This document shows, in pieces, positions 47,148 to 57,086 of a stretch of DNA of 64,000 bases. This DNA comes from Brevirhabdus pacifica (GTDB lineage: Bacteria; Pseudomonadota; Alphaproteobacteria; Rhodobacterales; Rhodobacteraceae): positions 124,001 to 188,000 of the forward strand of contig NZ_PGFI01000011.1 of NCBI RefSeq assembly GCF_002797755.1, given 5' to 3'. Under the pieces are notes generated by a model, which saw nothing but the letters and a program-made list of their open reading frames with translations, made no database searches and was not told where the DNA came from. The translations under genes were made by a program, and so were the position numbers. Each line of letters begins with the position of its first letter. Within the stretch, counting starts at the first letter, position 1.

Positions 47148-47275
47148 GACGGGCCGAAGGGGCGTGCGTGCACGTAACGCATGACGCCGCGGAACTAAGG
47201 TCATACGCGCTGCCAGAATAGTTTAGCCTACGCTGATTTCCGCTGATTGAAGCGCGAAAGGAATGGCGCAAATTG

Positions 47276-47292
47276 ATTGGTAGCCGACCAAT
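47276..47292. promoter_or_regulatory. Inverted repeat before a small basic protein gene
   Basis: ATTGGT AGCCG ACCAAT, 31 bases before the start codon at 47,324. Possible operator; no other evidence. Confidence 0.4.
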
Positions 47293-47323
47293 TGTTGGCG
47301 GCTCTCATTCTCAGGAGTGTACT

Positions 47324-47437
47324 ATGTCTTCCCAGAATAAACCCTCCAAACCCGCAAGCCCCTCCAAGGAAGCCAGCCAGGCCGGCGGCTCCTCCAAGCC
47401 GTCCCAGGGCGGCAAAAGCCAGGGTCAGAAGAAGTAA
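47324..47437 (+). CDS. Very small Ser/Lys-rich protein
   Basis: 37 aa: MSSQNKPSKPASPSKEASQA followed by a Gly/Ser/Lys-rich end (GQKK). CAGGAG lies 7 bases before the ATG. Low complexity, basic and probably unfolded; no family recognised. It sits between amiR and a convergent MFS gene and has its own upstream inverted repeat and a downstream terminator, which supports a real gene. Confidence 0.5.
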   Translation: MSSQNKPSKPASPSKEASQAGGSSKPSQGGKSQGQKK

Positions 47438-47445
47438 ACCCGAAA

Positions 47446-47474
47446 GGCCGGAGGGGGCTTGCCCCCCTCTGGCC
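47446..47474. terminator. Hairpin between convergent genes
   Basis: GGCCGGAGGGGGC / GCCCCCCTCTGGCC with a two-base loop and one bulge, between the small protein and the MFS gene. Confidence 0.65.
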
Positions 47475-47483
47475 GATCCCGGC

Positions 47484-48716
47484 CTACCGCGCCCCCGCCC
47501 CCCGGCGCAAAGCGCGGGACAAGGGCAGCAGCGCCAGCAGCGACAGCGCCGCCAGAACCGCCCCCGCCAGGAAGGTCGCAGCAGGCCCCGCCCCATCCCA
47601 CAAGAGCCCCGCGATCACGCTTGCCAGCAGGATCATCACCCCCGTCGTCAGGTTGAGCATCCCGAACGCCGTCCCCCGCAGCTCGTCCGGGGCGGTATCG
47701 GCTACCAGGCTTGCCAGTATGCCTTGGGTGAAGCCCATGTGGATCCCCCACAGCGCCACCCCCAGCCCCGCGCCCCAAAGACCGGGCAGAAGCGCCAGCG
47801 CAAGATCGGCCAGCACCAGCAGGCCCATGCCCATGCCCAGCACCTTCAGGCGCCCGTGGCCCCGGTCCGACAGCACCCCCGCCGGATAGGCCGCCAGCGA
47901 ATAAAAGACGTTCATCACCACCAGAACGGCCGGCACGTAGATCAGTGCGATCCCCTCGTCATGGGCCTTCAGGATCAGGAACGCCTCGGAAAACCGGGCC
48001 AGCGTGAACAGGGTGGCGACCCCCACCACCGCCCAGAAGGCCGGACCCAGCCGGCGCAACTGGGAAAGGCTGAGGGGCAGCCGCGCGGGGCGGGCGAAGT
48101 CCTTGGGGCGGGGCGGTTCGGGGACCATGAAGATCAGCAGCAGAACCGCGACGATGGCGGGCAGGGCGGCGGCCCAGAAGACCAGCGGGATGTTGTCGCC
48201 CGTCGCCCACATCAGCCCGATCGCCAGAAGCGGTCCCAGAAAGGCGCCCACCGTATCCAGCGACTGTCGCAAGCCGAAGGCGGCCCCCCGCTGTGCGGGC
48301 GGGGCCAGATCCGCTATCAGCGCGTCGCGCGGTGCGCCCCGGATCCCCTTGCCGACCCGGTCGATGAAGCGGGCGCCGATCAGCCAGCCGACCGTCGGGG
48401 CAAGGGGAAAGACCGGCTTGGTCAGCGCCGCCAGCCCGTAGCCGACGACCGCAAGGACCTTGCGCTTTCCCAGCCAGTCGCTCAGCGCGCCGGAAAAGAC
48501 CTTGGTGATGGCCGCCGTCGCCTCGGCGATGCCCTCGATCAGCCCGACGATCAGCATCGAGCTGCCCATCGTCGTGACAAGATAGACCGGCAGCAGGGCG
48601 TGGATCATCTCGGACGAGATATCCATCCAGAGAGAGACGAAGCCCAAGGCCCAGATGCCCCGAGGCAGCCCCTTGGCACCGGGTCGAGTGGCTCGCGCGT
48701 CAGTCTGCTGGCTCAA
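47484..48716 (-). CDS. MFS transporter
   Basis: About 410 aa with 12 hydrophobic helices. The motif DWLGKRKVLAVVGYGLAAL after helix 2 is the MFS signature loop (G-x3-D-x2-G+R+ type), and DRVGKGIRGAPRDALIAD in the fourth-fifth loop is seen in a group of putative efflux proteins. The substrate is unknown. The start is uncertain: no ATG fits, and a TTG at 48716 with AGGA close by is the best guess. Confidence 0.8.
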   Translation of the reverse strand: MSQQTDARATRPGAKGLPRGIWALGFVSLWMDISSEMIHALLPVYLVTTMGSSMLIVGLIEGIAEATAAITKVFSGALSDWLGKRKVLAVVGYGLAALTKPVFPLAPTVGWLIGARFIDRVGKGIRGAPRDALIADLAPPAQRGAAFGLRQSLDTVGAFLGPLLAIGLMWATGDNIPLVFWAAALPAIVAVLLLIFMVPEPPRPKDFARPARLPLSLSQLRRLGPAFWAVVGVATLFTLARFSEAFLILKAHDEGIALIYVPAVLVVMNVFYSLAAYPAGVLSDRGHGRLKVLGMGMGLLVLADLALALLPGLWGAGLGVALWGIHMGFTQGILASLVADTAPDELRGTAFGMLNLTTGVMILLASVIAGLLWDGAGPAATFLAGAVLAALSLLALLPLSRALRRGAGAR

Positions 48717-48842
48717 GATCCTGCGCCTTTGTCCAGGGAGGGGGGCGGCGGGCGGAATGTCCGGGACCCGAAGGAAACCCAAGGCCGCCACGAATGGCAA
48801 GCATCAGCGACCCAGGGGCGGCAATATGTCGAAAGGGGGAAA

Positions 48843-48919
48843 TGGCGCGCTGGGGAGGATTCGAACCCCCGACCCCTTGATTCGTAGTCAAGTACTCTAT
48901 CCAACTGAGCTACCAGCGC
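48843..48919 (-). tRNA. tRNA-Arg (ACG)
   Basis: 77 bases including encoded CCA. Acceptor GCGCTGG pairs with CCAGCGC; anticodon stem CTTGA/TCAAG with loop CTACGAA gives ACG, whose A would be changed to inosine. T-arm GGTTCGAATCC is canonical. Confidence 0.96.
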
Positions 48920-48969
48920 GCGGATGAGGGCGATTTACCTACCCCGACCGGGCATTGCAAGGGCCGATT

Positions 48970-50385
48970 TCAAACAAGCTCCCGCCGCGCGGGAATTTCT
49001 TCGTCGCGGATCGTCTTGGGCAGTCGCAGCACGAAGCTGGTGCCCTCGGGACCGGTGCGTTCAAGCTCCAGCCGGCCGCCGTGACCGGCCACCAGCTCCG
49101 ACGCGATGGCCAGGCCCAGGCCCGAGCCTTCCTTGCGGGTGCCGCCCTGGAACGGCATGAAAAGATGCTCGCGCGCCTTGGCCGGAAGACCGGGGCCGGT
49201 GTCGCGCACGCAGATGGTCCATTCGCGATCACTCTCGGCGGCGCTGAGGGTGACGTGACCGGCCCGCCCGCCGGCGGCAATGGCCTGCCGGGCATTGCGC
49301 ACCAGGTTGGACAGCACGCGGTAAAGCTGTTCGGGATCGCAGCGCAGGACCATGCCGGGCGGCAGCTCGGCCTCGATCACCACGTCGCCATCCTCGGCCG
49401 CCAGGGATTCGTTCTCGACCACGTCCTGCACAATGGGGGCCAGCGGCACCCGTTGCAGCATCGGTGGCGCCTCTTCGGCCTTGCCGAAGGCCAGGGTGGA
49501 TTCGCACAGGCTGACCGCCCGGCGGATCGACGACACCAGCTTGGGCACCGCCCGGTTCACCGCCGGATCGTCGCTGGTTTCCATCCGGTCGGCGAAAAGC
49601 TGGGCGGTGGTCAGGATATTGCGCAAGTCGTGGCTGACCTTGGCGACCGCGCCGCCAAGCTGTGCCAGGCGCTCTTTCTGACGCAGGGCGCCGGTGACAT
49701 GGGTCTGAAGCGAGCGAAGCGCCTCCTCGGCCTTGCGCAGCTCCACCAGGCCGGCGGAGGGCTGGATGATCCGCCGCGCATCCTCGGGGTGGCTGGCATA
49801 GGTTGCCATGTGCTCGATCACGCCCTCGATGGGGCGCACGAGGAACCGGCGCACGGCCAGGAACAGCAAGAGCGCCGTGATGATCGAGATCACCGCCGAC
49901 AGCGCCAGGATCCGCAGGCCGTAATCTATCATCGATGCCCGCAGCGGGGCGCTGTGCATGGTAATCTCGATCTGCATGCCGCCTTGGCGCACGGGGTCGC
50001 CGATCACGCGGATGATCCGGTCGGCCGGGTCGAAAAGCTGTCGCAGCGCGTCGCGCAGAAGGCCGGGGGCGGCCGCGTCGCGCAGATCATAGGTTTCGTG
50101 CACCGGGCCGGGGATGGGAGAGGAAAGCATGAGCTGTCGCACCGCATCGCGGCGCAGCACCACGTTCAGGACATCGGCGTTGGCCAGCAGCTCGCGCTCC
50201 AGATCCGGCGAGATCATGTCCTCGGCCAGCAGGGCGAGCGAGGCGATCTGCGCCCGTTCAAGGCGGCTCAGCAGGTAGTCCTGGCGGAACCGGGCCACCG
50301 AGGGCACGAAGATCAGCACTTCGGCCAGCATGACGAAGACCGTCGTCAGCAGCAGGAACCGGCCCGAAAGCGTGTTGAGGAACAT
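48970..50385 (-). CDS. Sensor histidine kinase
   Basis: 471 aa. Two membrane helices (about 8-28 and 170-195) flank a periplasmic sensor of about 140 residues; a HAMP-like linker follows. The phosphorylated His lies in KVSHDLRNILTT, an H-box of the HWE-unlike, classic type; the ATPase domain has NLVRNARQA (N box), DTGPGLP (G1) and GSGLGLAI (G2). No response regulator gene is adjacent, so its partner is elsewhere. ATG at 50385 has GAGGAGAGGGA right before it. Confidence 0.9.
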   Translation of the reverse strand: MFLNTLSGRFLLLTTVFVMLAEVLIFVPSVARFRQDYLLSRLERAQIASLALLAEDMISPDLERELLANADVLNVVLRRDAVRQLMLSSPIPGPVHETYDLRDAAAPGLLRDALRQLFDPADRIIRVIGDPVRQGGMQIEITMHSAPLRASMIDYGLRILALSAVISIITALLLFLAVRRFLVRPIEGVIEHMATYASHPEDARRIIQPSAGLVELRKAEEALRSLQTHVTGALRQKERLAQLGGAVAKVSHDLRNILTTAQLFADRMETSDDPAVNRAVPKLVSSIRRAVSLCESTLAFGKAEEAPPMLQRVPLAPIVQDVVENESLAAEDGDVVIEAELPPGMVLRCDPEQLYRVLSNLVRNARQAIAAGGRAGHVTLSAAESDREWTICVRDTGPGLPAKAREHLFMPFQGGTRKEGSGLGLAIASELVAGHGGRLELERTGPEGTSFVLRLPKTIRDEEIPARRELV

Positions 50386-50404
50386 TCCCTCTCCTCGTTG
50401 GTCG

Positions 50405-51829
50405 TCAGGGCAGAAGCCGCTGCACCGTCCGGACAACCCTCTTAACCACAGAACTCTCGAACAGTTTAGGCGAAAAATAGGCGCCGGCAGCCCTTTTGTT
50501 CGCCTCGCCGAGGGTTGGGTAGGGCAGCACGGTGCCCGCGACCGCGCTCATCTTCAGGCGGTTGGCAATGGCCATGGCCCAGATCCCCACCAGATCGCCG
50601 GCCGAAGCACCGACGATGGTCGCGCCGATCGGGCGGCCGCGCAGGACCATGACCTTGACGAAGCCCGCACGCCGATCCTCGGCGATGGCGCGGTCGTTTT
50701 CGGCCATGTCGAACCGGGCGACGGTCAGCGCGTCGCCATGCAGCGCACGCGCCTCGTCTTCCGTGGGGCCGATCTGGGCAAGTTCGGGGTCGGTGTAGGT
50801 AACGCGGGGGATGTGATCCTCTCGCGCCTTCGATGGCAGGCCCAGCAGGGCCGAGCGAATGACCACCCCGGCGTGATACCCGGCGACATGGGTGAATTGC
50901 ATGCCCCCCGCGGCATCGCCGATGGCATAGACCCGGCGGTTGCTGCTGCGCAGGTCGGCGCCGACCCGGACGGCGCGGTCATGCTCCACCTCTGCCTTGT
51001 GCAGGTCCAGACGGTCCAGGTTCACCTTGCGGCCCACCGCCACCAGCAGGTGGCTGCCGGTGATGCGCTGTCCGTCCTGGGTTTCCAGGGTGATGGCGCC
51101 GGCCTTGCCCGAGACGCGGGCGGCCTGCAGCCCCTCGAGGATGGTCACCCCTTCCTCGCGCAAACGGGCGAGGATCAGCGCCACCGCCTCTGGGTCATCG
51201 CGGCCCAGGGCCCGCGCACCTTCAACCACCGTCACTTGGCAGCCCAGCCGCGCGTGGGCCTGGGCCATCTCAAGGCCGATGGGACCGCCGCCGATGATGA
51301 TCAGGTGCGCGGGCTTCTCGCGGTCCTCGAAGATCGTCTCGTTGGTGTGGTAGGGCACGCCGTCCAGCCCGTTGATCGGCGGCACCAGCGGCGAGGATCC
51401 CGTCGCGATCACGAAGCGCCGCGCGGTGATGACATGATCCCCCGCCTGCACTTCGGTCGGTGAGATGAAGCGCCCGTACTCGCGGATCACGCGCACGCCC
51501 AGGCCGCGGAAACGCTCCTCGCTGTCGACGGGGGCGATGGTGTCGATCGCGCGGCGCACGTGGTCCTTGGCGGCGGCGAAATCGACCTGAGCCGGGGCAG
51601 GAGAGGGGGCCAGGCCGAAACGCCCGCCCCCGCCCAAGGCGTGGGCCTGCTTGGCGACGGACAGCAGCGCCTTCGAGGGGACGCAGCCGTAGTTCAGGCA
51701 GTCCCCACCCATCTTGTGACCTTCCAGCAGCACGGCGTCGGCGCCCATCTGCACCGCCCCCGCCGCCACCGACAGCCCGCCCGAGCCTGCGCCGATAACG
51801 CAGATGTCCGTCTTGATGCGCGTCACCAT
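50405..51829 (-). CDS. Pyridine nucleotide-disulfide oxidoreductase (mercuric reductase-like)
   Basis: 474 aa. GAGSGGLSVA binds FAD, GGDCLNYGCVPSKALL holds the redox-active cysteine pair, GGGPIGLEMAQ binds NAD(P)H and YAIGDAAGG the FAD again. The layout is that of dihydrolipoamide dehydrogenase and MerA. There is no N-terminal HMA domain and no C-terminal cysteine pair as in true MerA, so mercury reduction is unlikely. The start overlaps the stop of the TVP38-type gene, a pairing often seen in proteobacteria. Substrate unknown. Confidence 0.88.
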   Translation of the reverse strand: MVTRIKTDICVIGAGSGGLSVAAGAVQMGADAVLLEGHKMGGDCLNYGCVPSKALLSVAKQAHALGGGGRFGLAPSPAPAQVDFAAAKDHVRRAIDTIAPVDSEERFRGLGVRVIREYGRFISPTEVQAGDHVITARRFVIATGSSPLVPPINGLDGVPYHTNETIFEDREKPAHLIIIGGGPIGLEMAQAHARLGCQVTVVEGARALGRDDPEAVALILARLREEGVTILEGLQAARVSGKAGAITLETQDGQRITGSHLLVAVGRKVNLDRLDLHKAEVEHDRAVRVGADLRSSNRRVYAIGDAAGGMQFTHVAGYHAGVVIRSALLGLPSKAREDHIPRVTYTDPELAQIGPTEDEARALHGDALTVARFDMAENDRAIAEDRRAGFVKVMVLRGRPIGATIVGASAGDLVGIWAMAIANRLKMSAVAGTVLPYPTLGEANKRAAGAYFSPKLFESSVVKRVVRTVQRLLP

Positions 51830-52557
51830 CAGATCCCCTTTCTGCCGCGGATCATCTTCAGACCCACGGGAAGCAGCGCCAACAGGCACAGGCCCAGCAC
51901 CGGCAACAGGATCCGCGGCTCAAAGAAAATGTCCAGATCGGGCGTGCCGCCCTGTTCGAACACCTCGCCCAGCCCCGCCCCGACCGAGGTCAGCACCAGC
52001 GCCCCGGGGATGATGCCGAAGAAGGTGGCGATGACAAATCGGTTCAGCGGCACGCCGACCATGGCGGGAATGAGGTTGGCCACGAAGAAGGGCACCGCCG
52101 GCACCAGCCGGATCAGAAACAGCATCGACCACTGGTTCTCGTCGATGCCGGTCTTGATCCGCCGGACCATGCCGTCGCCCGCCCCCATCCGTGCCGCCAG
52201 CCGGTCGCCCAGCCCCATCCGCGCCGCCAGGAAGATCAGCGTGGCACCCGCGGTTGCGGCCACCATGTTGATCAGCGTGCCGGGAAAGATGCCGAACAGG
52301 AAGCCGCCGGTCAGCGAGGCCACGGTCGCGCCGGGCAGGCTGAAGGCGACGATCAGGATGTAGACCAGCACGAAGATCGCGACAGTGAGGGCGTAGTTGG
52401 CATCGCGATAGCCCAGAAGAACCTCGCGGTTTTCGCGCAATGCCTCGAAGCCAAGCTGGTCGCGCAGGACGAAGGCCCCGACCAGGGCGACGACCCCGAC
52501 CAGAAGGATCGGTATCCAGCGCAAGCCGGAGCGGGCGGGGGGAAGCGGATCTTGCAT
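51829..52557 (-). CDS. TVP38/TMEM64 (DedA-like) membrane protein
   Basis: 242 aa with about six hydrophobic segments. SLPGATVASLTGGFLFG and the conserved LIRLVPAVPFFVANLIPAMVG block are marks of the TVP38/TMEM64 family, related to DedA lipid scramblases. A lipid or proton-coupled transport role is inferred from the family. The ATG at 52557 is chosen by alignment. It overlaps the downstream oxidoreductase by one base. Confidence 0.88.
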   Translation of the reverse strand: MQDPLPPARSGLRWIPILLVGVVALVGAFVLRDQLGFEALRENREVLLGYRDANYALTVAIFVLVYILIVAFSLPGATVASLTGGFLFGIFPGTLINMVAATAGATLIFLAARMGLGDRLAARMGAGDGMVRRIKTGIDENQWSMLFLIRLVPAVPFFVANLIPAMVGVPLNRFVIATFFGIIPGALVLTSVGAGLGEVFEQGGTPDLDIFFEPRILLPVLGLCLLALLPVGLKMIRGRKGI

Positions 52558-52704
52558 CAAGGGGTCTTTCGGCCTGGCGCCGGCAATGGCACCGACTGGC
52601 GGACCATGCCCGCAAAAGGCCGCGTGCGACAGCCCGCTCACACGGGGTTGATCCGGGGTTACAGCGCGGGAAGCGATCAGACGGTGTATCGCGCCTGCGT
52701 TTCC

Positions 52705-54138
52705 TCAGCGCAGGCGCAGCCGGGCGCGTTGGCCGTCGCGCTCGATATCGAGGCTGCTGACAGCGGCGCCGCCCCCAAGGCGCCTGAGATCCGCGCTGCT
52801 GCTGACAGGGGTGCCGTTGATAGCCGTGATCAGGTCGCCCGGCCGCAGGCGGAGGCGCCGCGCCGGACCCTCGACCGACAGGACGACAACGCCCTGGTCC
52901 AGTTCCAGCGGCAGATCCATCTCGTCGATGACGGCGGGGTTGATGTTGGCCAGCGTCAGGCCGGCCAGCGCGCCGGTGCGGATCGTCACGGCATCGCGGG
53001 GCGGCGTTTCGGGCGCGGTGAACAGCTCCACGCTGGCCTGTCGCGGGGCCGTGCCATTCGCGGCACCCTGGTCGTCAGGGCGCAGGTAGCTGACCGTCAC
53101 CTCCGTGCCGGTGCCCGCCGCCAGCAGCCGGAAGAGAAGCTCGGCGGGGCGGTCGACGGGGCGGCCGTCGACCTGAACCACCACGTCGCCGCGCCGCAGG
53201 CCGGCTTGTCCGAAGGGGCTTTGCGGGTGCATCCGGGTGATGATGACGCCGGCCGGGCGGTCCATTCCCACGGCTTCGGCCAGGGCCGAGGTCATTTCCT
53301 GAACGGTCAGGCCGGCCCAGGGGCGGCGGGGAGCCTCCAGCCCCTCGTCGGCCTGGCGTAGATACTGGGCGATCAGGTTGGCGGGGATGGCAAAGCCGAT
53401 CCCGTTCGATCCGCCCGAGCGGGTCAGGATCGAGGTGTTCACCCCCACCAGCCGCCCCTGCATATCCACCAGCGCCCCGCCAGAGTTGCCGGGGTTGATG
53501 GGCGCGTCGGTCTGGATGAAATAGCCGGTCCCCCGCCCCAGGTCGCCCCCGCTGCGCGCCAGCCCCGACACGATGCCCGAGCTCACGGTCTGGCCGACCC
53601 CGAACGGGTTGCCGATGGCCAGCACCAGGTCGCCCACCTCGATCGCGTCGCTGTCGGCCAGCCGCAGGAAGGGCAGGTCGCGGGCGTCCTCGATCCGCAT
53701 CACCAACAGGTCGGCTTCTGGGTCGCCCAGCAGAACCTTGGCGTCGAACTCGCGTCGGTCGGACAGCACCACGCGGATGTCCGTGGCGCCCCCCGCCACG
53801 TGATAGTTGGACACAACCAGCCCGTCGGCCGACAGGATCACGCCCGAGCCAAGCGAATTCTCGAACCGGGGGGAGCCACGGTCGAGATGGCCGAAGAACT
53901 GCGAGAAGAAGGGGTCATCCGCGAAGGGGCTGCGCCGCTGGGGCAGCTCGCGCTTGGCGTAGATGTTGACCACCGCCGGAGCGGTCGTCTTGACCACCGG
54001 CGCAAAGCTCAGCTGTACCTGCGGCTGGCTTTCGGGCGCCTGGCGGGCCGGCGCGCCCTCCGACTGGGCCACCAGGGCCGGCAGGCCGACGGCGGCAAGC
54101 GTGATGGCAAGGAGCAGCGCGGACAGGGTGCGGGGCAT
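52705..54138 (-). CDS. Periplasmic HtrA/Deg family serine protease
   Basis: 477 aa. Signal peptide (about 1-24, ending LVAQ), trypsin-like domain with His113 (SNYHVAGG), Asp143 (EADLLVMR) and Ser219 (PGNSGGAL), then two PDZ domains (about 275-350 and 390-470). Such proteases degrade or hold misfolded envelope proteins and form trimers or larger cages. The family's usual TNxHV is SNYHV here. The start at 54138 is chosen for the signal peptide; 28 extra residues upstream are not like it. Confidence 0.93.
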   Translation of the reverse strand: MPRTLSALLLAITLAAVGLPALVAQSEGAPARQAPESQPQVQLSFAPVVKTTAPAVVNIYAKRELPQRRSPFADDPFFSQFFGHLDRGSPRFENSLGSGVILSADGLVVSNYHVAGGATDIRVVLSDRREFDAKVLLGDPEADLLVMRIEDARDLPFLRLADSDAIEVGDLVLAIGNPFGVGQTVSSGIVSGLARSGGDLGRGTGYFIQTDAPINPGNSGGALVDMQGRLVGVNTSILTRSGGSNGIGFAIPANLIAQYLRQADEGLEAPRRPWAGLTVQEMTSALAEAVGMDRPAGVIITRMHPQSPFGQAGLRRGDVVVQVDGRPVDRPAELLFRLLAAGTGTEVTVSYLRPDDQGAANGTAPRQASVELFTAPETPPRDAVTIRTGALAGLTLANINPAVIDEMDLPLELDQGVVVLSVEGPARRLRLRPGDLITAINGTPVSSSADLRRLGGGAAVSSLDIERDGQRARLRLR

Positions 54139-54306
54139 TCGGTGATCTCCGTCGTGACTTGGACCGTGACTGGAACCGCGACCGGGGTCGTGGCCCGACC
54201 GCTCGCTCGGGGGCAGTCTCATGGACGGAATATGTGTGCACAGGGCCGCCGCGCCGCAACCGGTATCATGTCGCGGCTGGCGGGACGGCGGGCAGGCGCC
54301 GGGATC

Positions 54307-55116
54307 TCAGAACTCGACCGTGACCCCGGGCAGGTTCAGCGCGATCATCAGGTCGCGCAGCTCCTGCCGTGCGGCGATGTTAGACATGTTCAGCTGCTGG
54401 ATGCCGATGTCCTTGAGGTCCAGAAGGGTCAGGCCCCGGGGGAACAGCTCGCGGAAGATCACCCGCTCGGAAAAGCCGGGGGCGACACGGAAGCCGATCC
54501 GCTTGCTGAGGCTTTCCAGCGCGTCGCCGACCTTCTTCTTGTTGTGCATGTATTGCGTGCCAAGACGGTTGCGCAGCACGATCCAGTCGATCGGCGGCAG
54601 GCCGGCCTGGTTGCGCAGCTGCCGCGCCGACCAAACCATCTCGGAATAGACCGAAGGGCCCAAGATGTTGCCGTTGTCGGGATCGATCCGCGCCAGCAGG
54701 TCGAAATCGACGAAACTGTCGTTGAGCGGGGTAATCAGCGTGTCGGCCAGCGAATGGGCGACCTGGCTCAGGCGCGTATGCGAGCCGGGGCAGTCGATGA
54801 CGATGAAGTCATAGGCTTCTTCCATTTCGGCCACGGCGGTGGACAGGCGCACGTCATAGATATTCTCGCCCGGGGCCAGGCTGGCCTGGTCGATCTCGGG
54901 CAGCTCACGCAGCTCGGGGCTGGCGAAATCGAGGTCGTGGCGCTGGGCATTGGCGACGCGGTTCTCGATGTAGCGGCCGAAGGTGCGCTGACGCAGGTCC
55001 AGGTCCATCGCCCCGACGCGGAAACCCATGCGCGCAAGGGCGGTCGCCACGTGCATCGACATGGTCGATTTGCCGGACCCGCCCTTTTCGTTACCCGAAA
55101 CGATGATATGTGCCAA
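54307..55116 (-). CDS. mipZ: MipZ-like cell-division positioning ATPase
   Basis: 269 aa. A ParA/MinD-type ATPase: deviant Walker A NEKGGSGKST, DLDLRQRTFGRYIENR and VIDCPGSHTRLS. The long match to MipZ, which makes a gradient from the ParB-bound poles and blocks FtsZ ring assembly there, is typical of alphaproteobacteria. The start is taken as a TTG at 55116 with AGGAG about 10 bases upstream, because the protein should begin AHIIVSGNEKGG. Confidence 0.9.
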   Translation of the reverse strand: MAHIIVSGNEKGGSGKSTMSMHVATALARMGFRVGAMDLDLRQRTFGRYIENRVANAQRHDLDFASPELRELPEIDQASLAPGENIYDVRLSTAVAEMEEAYDFIVIDCPGSHTRLSQVAHSLADTLITPLNDSFVDFDLLARIDPDNGNILGPSVYSEMVWSARQLRNQAGLPPIDWIVLRNRLGTQYMHNKKKVGDALESLSKRIGFRVAPGFSERVIFRELFPRGLTLLDLKDIGIQQLNMSNIAARQELRDLMIALNLPGVTVEF

Positions 55117-55314
55117 AACGCGTTCACTCCTGCCCGTAAATGGACGAGAACACCCCAGTTTCGGGCGCACTCATACAATATGTGGTGTAGGATCACTTGG
55201 GAAGCCGGAGCAAGGCTTACCGCCCGCCATCGCACCACAAAGCACGTTTTTTATTGCGATAATGCACCAGTTTGCAGGCATTTGGCGGCAACGGGGACGC
55301 CCCGGAACGCAAAA

Positions 55315-55334
55315 CGCCGCCCCGGGGGGCGGCG
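55315..55334 (-). terminator. Terminator after rpmE
   Basis: CGCCGCCC/GGGCGGCG hairpin followed on the minus strand by TTTTGCG; 29 bases past the rpmE stop. Confidence 0.75.
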
Positions 55335-55362
55335 CCTGCAATAGCGGTCGAAGGGATTGGGC

Positions 55363-55584
55363 TCAGAAGCCGAGGCCTTCGTATTTCTTCTTGAACTTCG
55401 AGACGCGGCCGCCGGTGTCCATCAGGCGTGCGCCGCCACCGGTCCAGGCCGGGTGCACCGAGGGGTCCACGTCCAGCGCCAGGGTTTCGCCCTCGGCGCC
55501 CCAGGTGGATTTCATCTGCACGATGTCGCCGTTGGTCAGCTTGACGTCGATCAGGTGGTAATCGGGATGGGTGTCTTTTTTCAT
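55363..55584 (-). CDS. rpmE: 50S ribosomal protein L31
   Basis: 73 aa starting [11 protein letters not shown] zinc-free L31: the CxxC motifs of the zinc form are missing (no cysteine). It lies 11 bases after rplS, so the two are co-transcribed. Confidence 0.95.
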   Translation of the reverse strand: MKKDTHPDYHLIDVKLTNGDIVQMKSTWGAEGETLALDVDPSVHPAWTGGGARLMDTGGRVSKFKKKYEGLGF

Positions 55585-55595
55585 GGGACCGGTCC

Positions 55596-55982
55596 TTACG
55601 CTTTTGCGCCAGCCGACAGCGGCTTGTAGTTGGTCTTTTCCGCGATCCGGGCAGATTTGCCGCGACGCGAGCGAAGATAGTAGAGCTTGGCGCGACGCAC
55701 CTTGCCGCGGCGGACGACCTCGATGCTGTCGATGTTGGTCGAGTGCAGGGGGAACACGCGCTCCACGCCCTCGCCGAACGAGATCTTGCGCACGGTGAAG
55801 GACCCGGCGATGCCGGCACCGTTGCGGCGCGAAATGCAGACGCCTTCATAGTTCTGCACGCGGGTGCGGGTGCCCTCGGTCACCTTGAAGCCGACGCGAA
55901 CGGTGTCGCCGGCCTTGAAATCGGGGAAGGTCTTGCCGAGAGCTTCGATCTGCTCGGCTTCGATCTGTGCGATAATATCCAT
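55596..55982 (-). CDS. rplS: 50S ribosomal protein L19
   Basis: 128 aa. [21 protein letters not shown] and [22 protein letters not shown] are the L19 signatures; it sits at the interface of the two ribosomal subunits. Follows trmD by 50 bases, as in most proteobacteria. Confidence 0.97.
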   Translation of the reverse strand: MDIIAQIEAEQIEALGKTFPDFKAGDTVRVGFKVTEGTRTRVQNYEGVCISRRNGAGIAGSFTVRKISFGEGVERVFPLHSTNIDSIEVVRRGKVRRAKLYYLRSRRGKSARIAEKTNYKPLSAGAKA

Positions 55983-56032
55983 CGCGTATCTCCATACATG
56001 CTCGTGGTTTTTTCCACGAAGTTTGTGCCGCC

Positions 56033-57001
56033 TCAGAGCTCTCGGTCTTCTTCCGGGTCCCTACCGTGTGTCTCACAGTAAGCCCGCCAGAGATCAGGTC
56101 TGCGTTCCTTTGTCAGCCTTTCGGCCATGGCCTGCCGCCAGGAGGAGATCTTCGCGTGATGCCCGGAGAGAAGAACTTCGGGTATGTCGCGATCCGCCCA
56201 GGTGGCAGGTTTCGTGTATTGCGGGTGTTCAAGCAACCCGTCGGAAAAGGACTCCTCTTCCGTGGATGCCTGATTCCCAAGCACGCGCGGTATAAGGCGG
56301 ATACTGGCATCTATCAAGGCCTGTGCCGCGATCTCGCCCCCGGTCAGGACAAAGTCACCCAGGCTGACCTCCTCGACGTGGTGATGGTCAAGGACCCGCT
56401 GGTCCACGCCCTCGAACCGGCCGCACAGAAGCGTCAGCCCCCGGGCGCGGGAAAACCGCCGCGCCATCGCCTGGTCGAAGGGGCGGCCGCGGGGCGAAAG
56501 ATAGACCACCGGCCATTCGTCGCGATCCGTCGGCGTGCCGCGCGCGGCGAAGTTGAGGGCCGCGTCAACGATGTCGGGCCGCAGCACCATGCCCGCGCCG
56601 CCCCCCGCTGGTGTGTCGTCGACATTGCGGTGCTTGCCCTCGCCGAAGATCCGCAGGTCGATCGGTTCCAGCGCCCAGATCCCCTCCTTCAGGGCCTTGC
56701 CGGTCAGGCTTTCGCCCAGCAACCCGGGAAACGCCTCGGGGAAGAGGGTGATGACACGGGCGCACCAGGCGTTCTTGAGGCGGGGCGTCTCGTCCATCAG
56801 CGAGCGTGGGCTGCGCGAGGCGCTGATGCTCAGCCGGCCGTGCGAGCGTTCGGGCACGGCGCGCCGAACCCCTTCGCCCGGGGCGGGACCGGAGGGGGGA
56901 TCGGACGGGGCGGGGGCGGACGCGGTGGCGTCCGACGGCGTGTTTTCTGACGGGGCCACGCCCTTGGCGGGGCGGGCGGGGTCGTCTTTGTCGTCGTTCA
57001 T
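56033..57001 (-). CDS. trmD: tRNA (guanine-N1-)-methyltransferase with N-terminal extension
   Basis: 322 aa; the enzyme is normally near 250. It methylates G37 of tRNAs with SAM and prevents frameshifts. The catalytic part starts near residue 80 ([13 protein letters not shown]) and has [22 protein letters not shown] (SAM knot) and GDFVLTGGE. About 75 residues before it are Pro, Ala and Ser-rich and likely disordered. An internal Met ([11 protein letters not shown], about residue 69) could be the true start, leaving about 254 aa. Confidence 0.93.
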   Translation of the reverse strand: MNDDKDDPARPAKGVAPSENTPSDATASAPAPSDPPSGPAPGEGVRRAVPERSHGRLSISASRSPRSLMDETPRLKNAWCARVITLFPEAFPGLLGESLTGKALKEGIWALEPIDLRIFGEGKHRNVDDTPAGGGAGMVLRPDIVDAALNFAARGTPTDRDEWPVVYLSPRGRPFDQAMARRFSRARGLTLLCGRFEGVDQRVLDHHHVEEVSLGDFVLTGGEIAAQALIDASIRLIPRVLGNQASTEEESFSDGLLEHPQYTKPATWADRDIPEVLLSGHHAKISSWRQAMAERLTKERRPDLWRAYCETHGRDPEEDREL

Positions 57002-57086
57002 GGACCTGCGCCTTTCGGGCCTGCAACGGGGCGGGGCAGCTATAACTGCCGCCGCCCGCGCTCACAAGCCGGCGTCAGGGATGCCC

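Noticed and set aside
50405..51829. Mercuric reductase MerA
   Set aside because: No HMA domain, no C-terminal cysteine pair and no mer genes around it; the partner is a TVP38-type protein.
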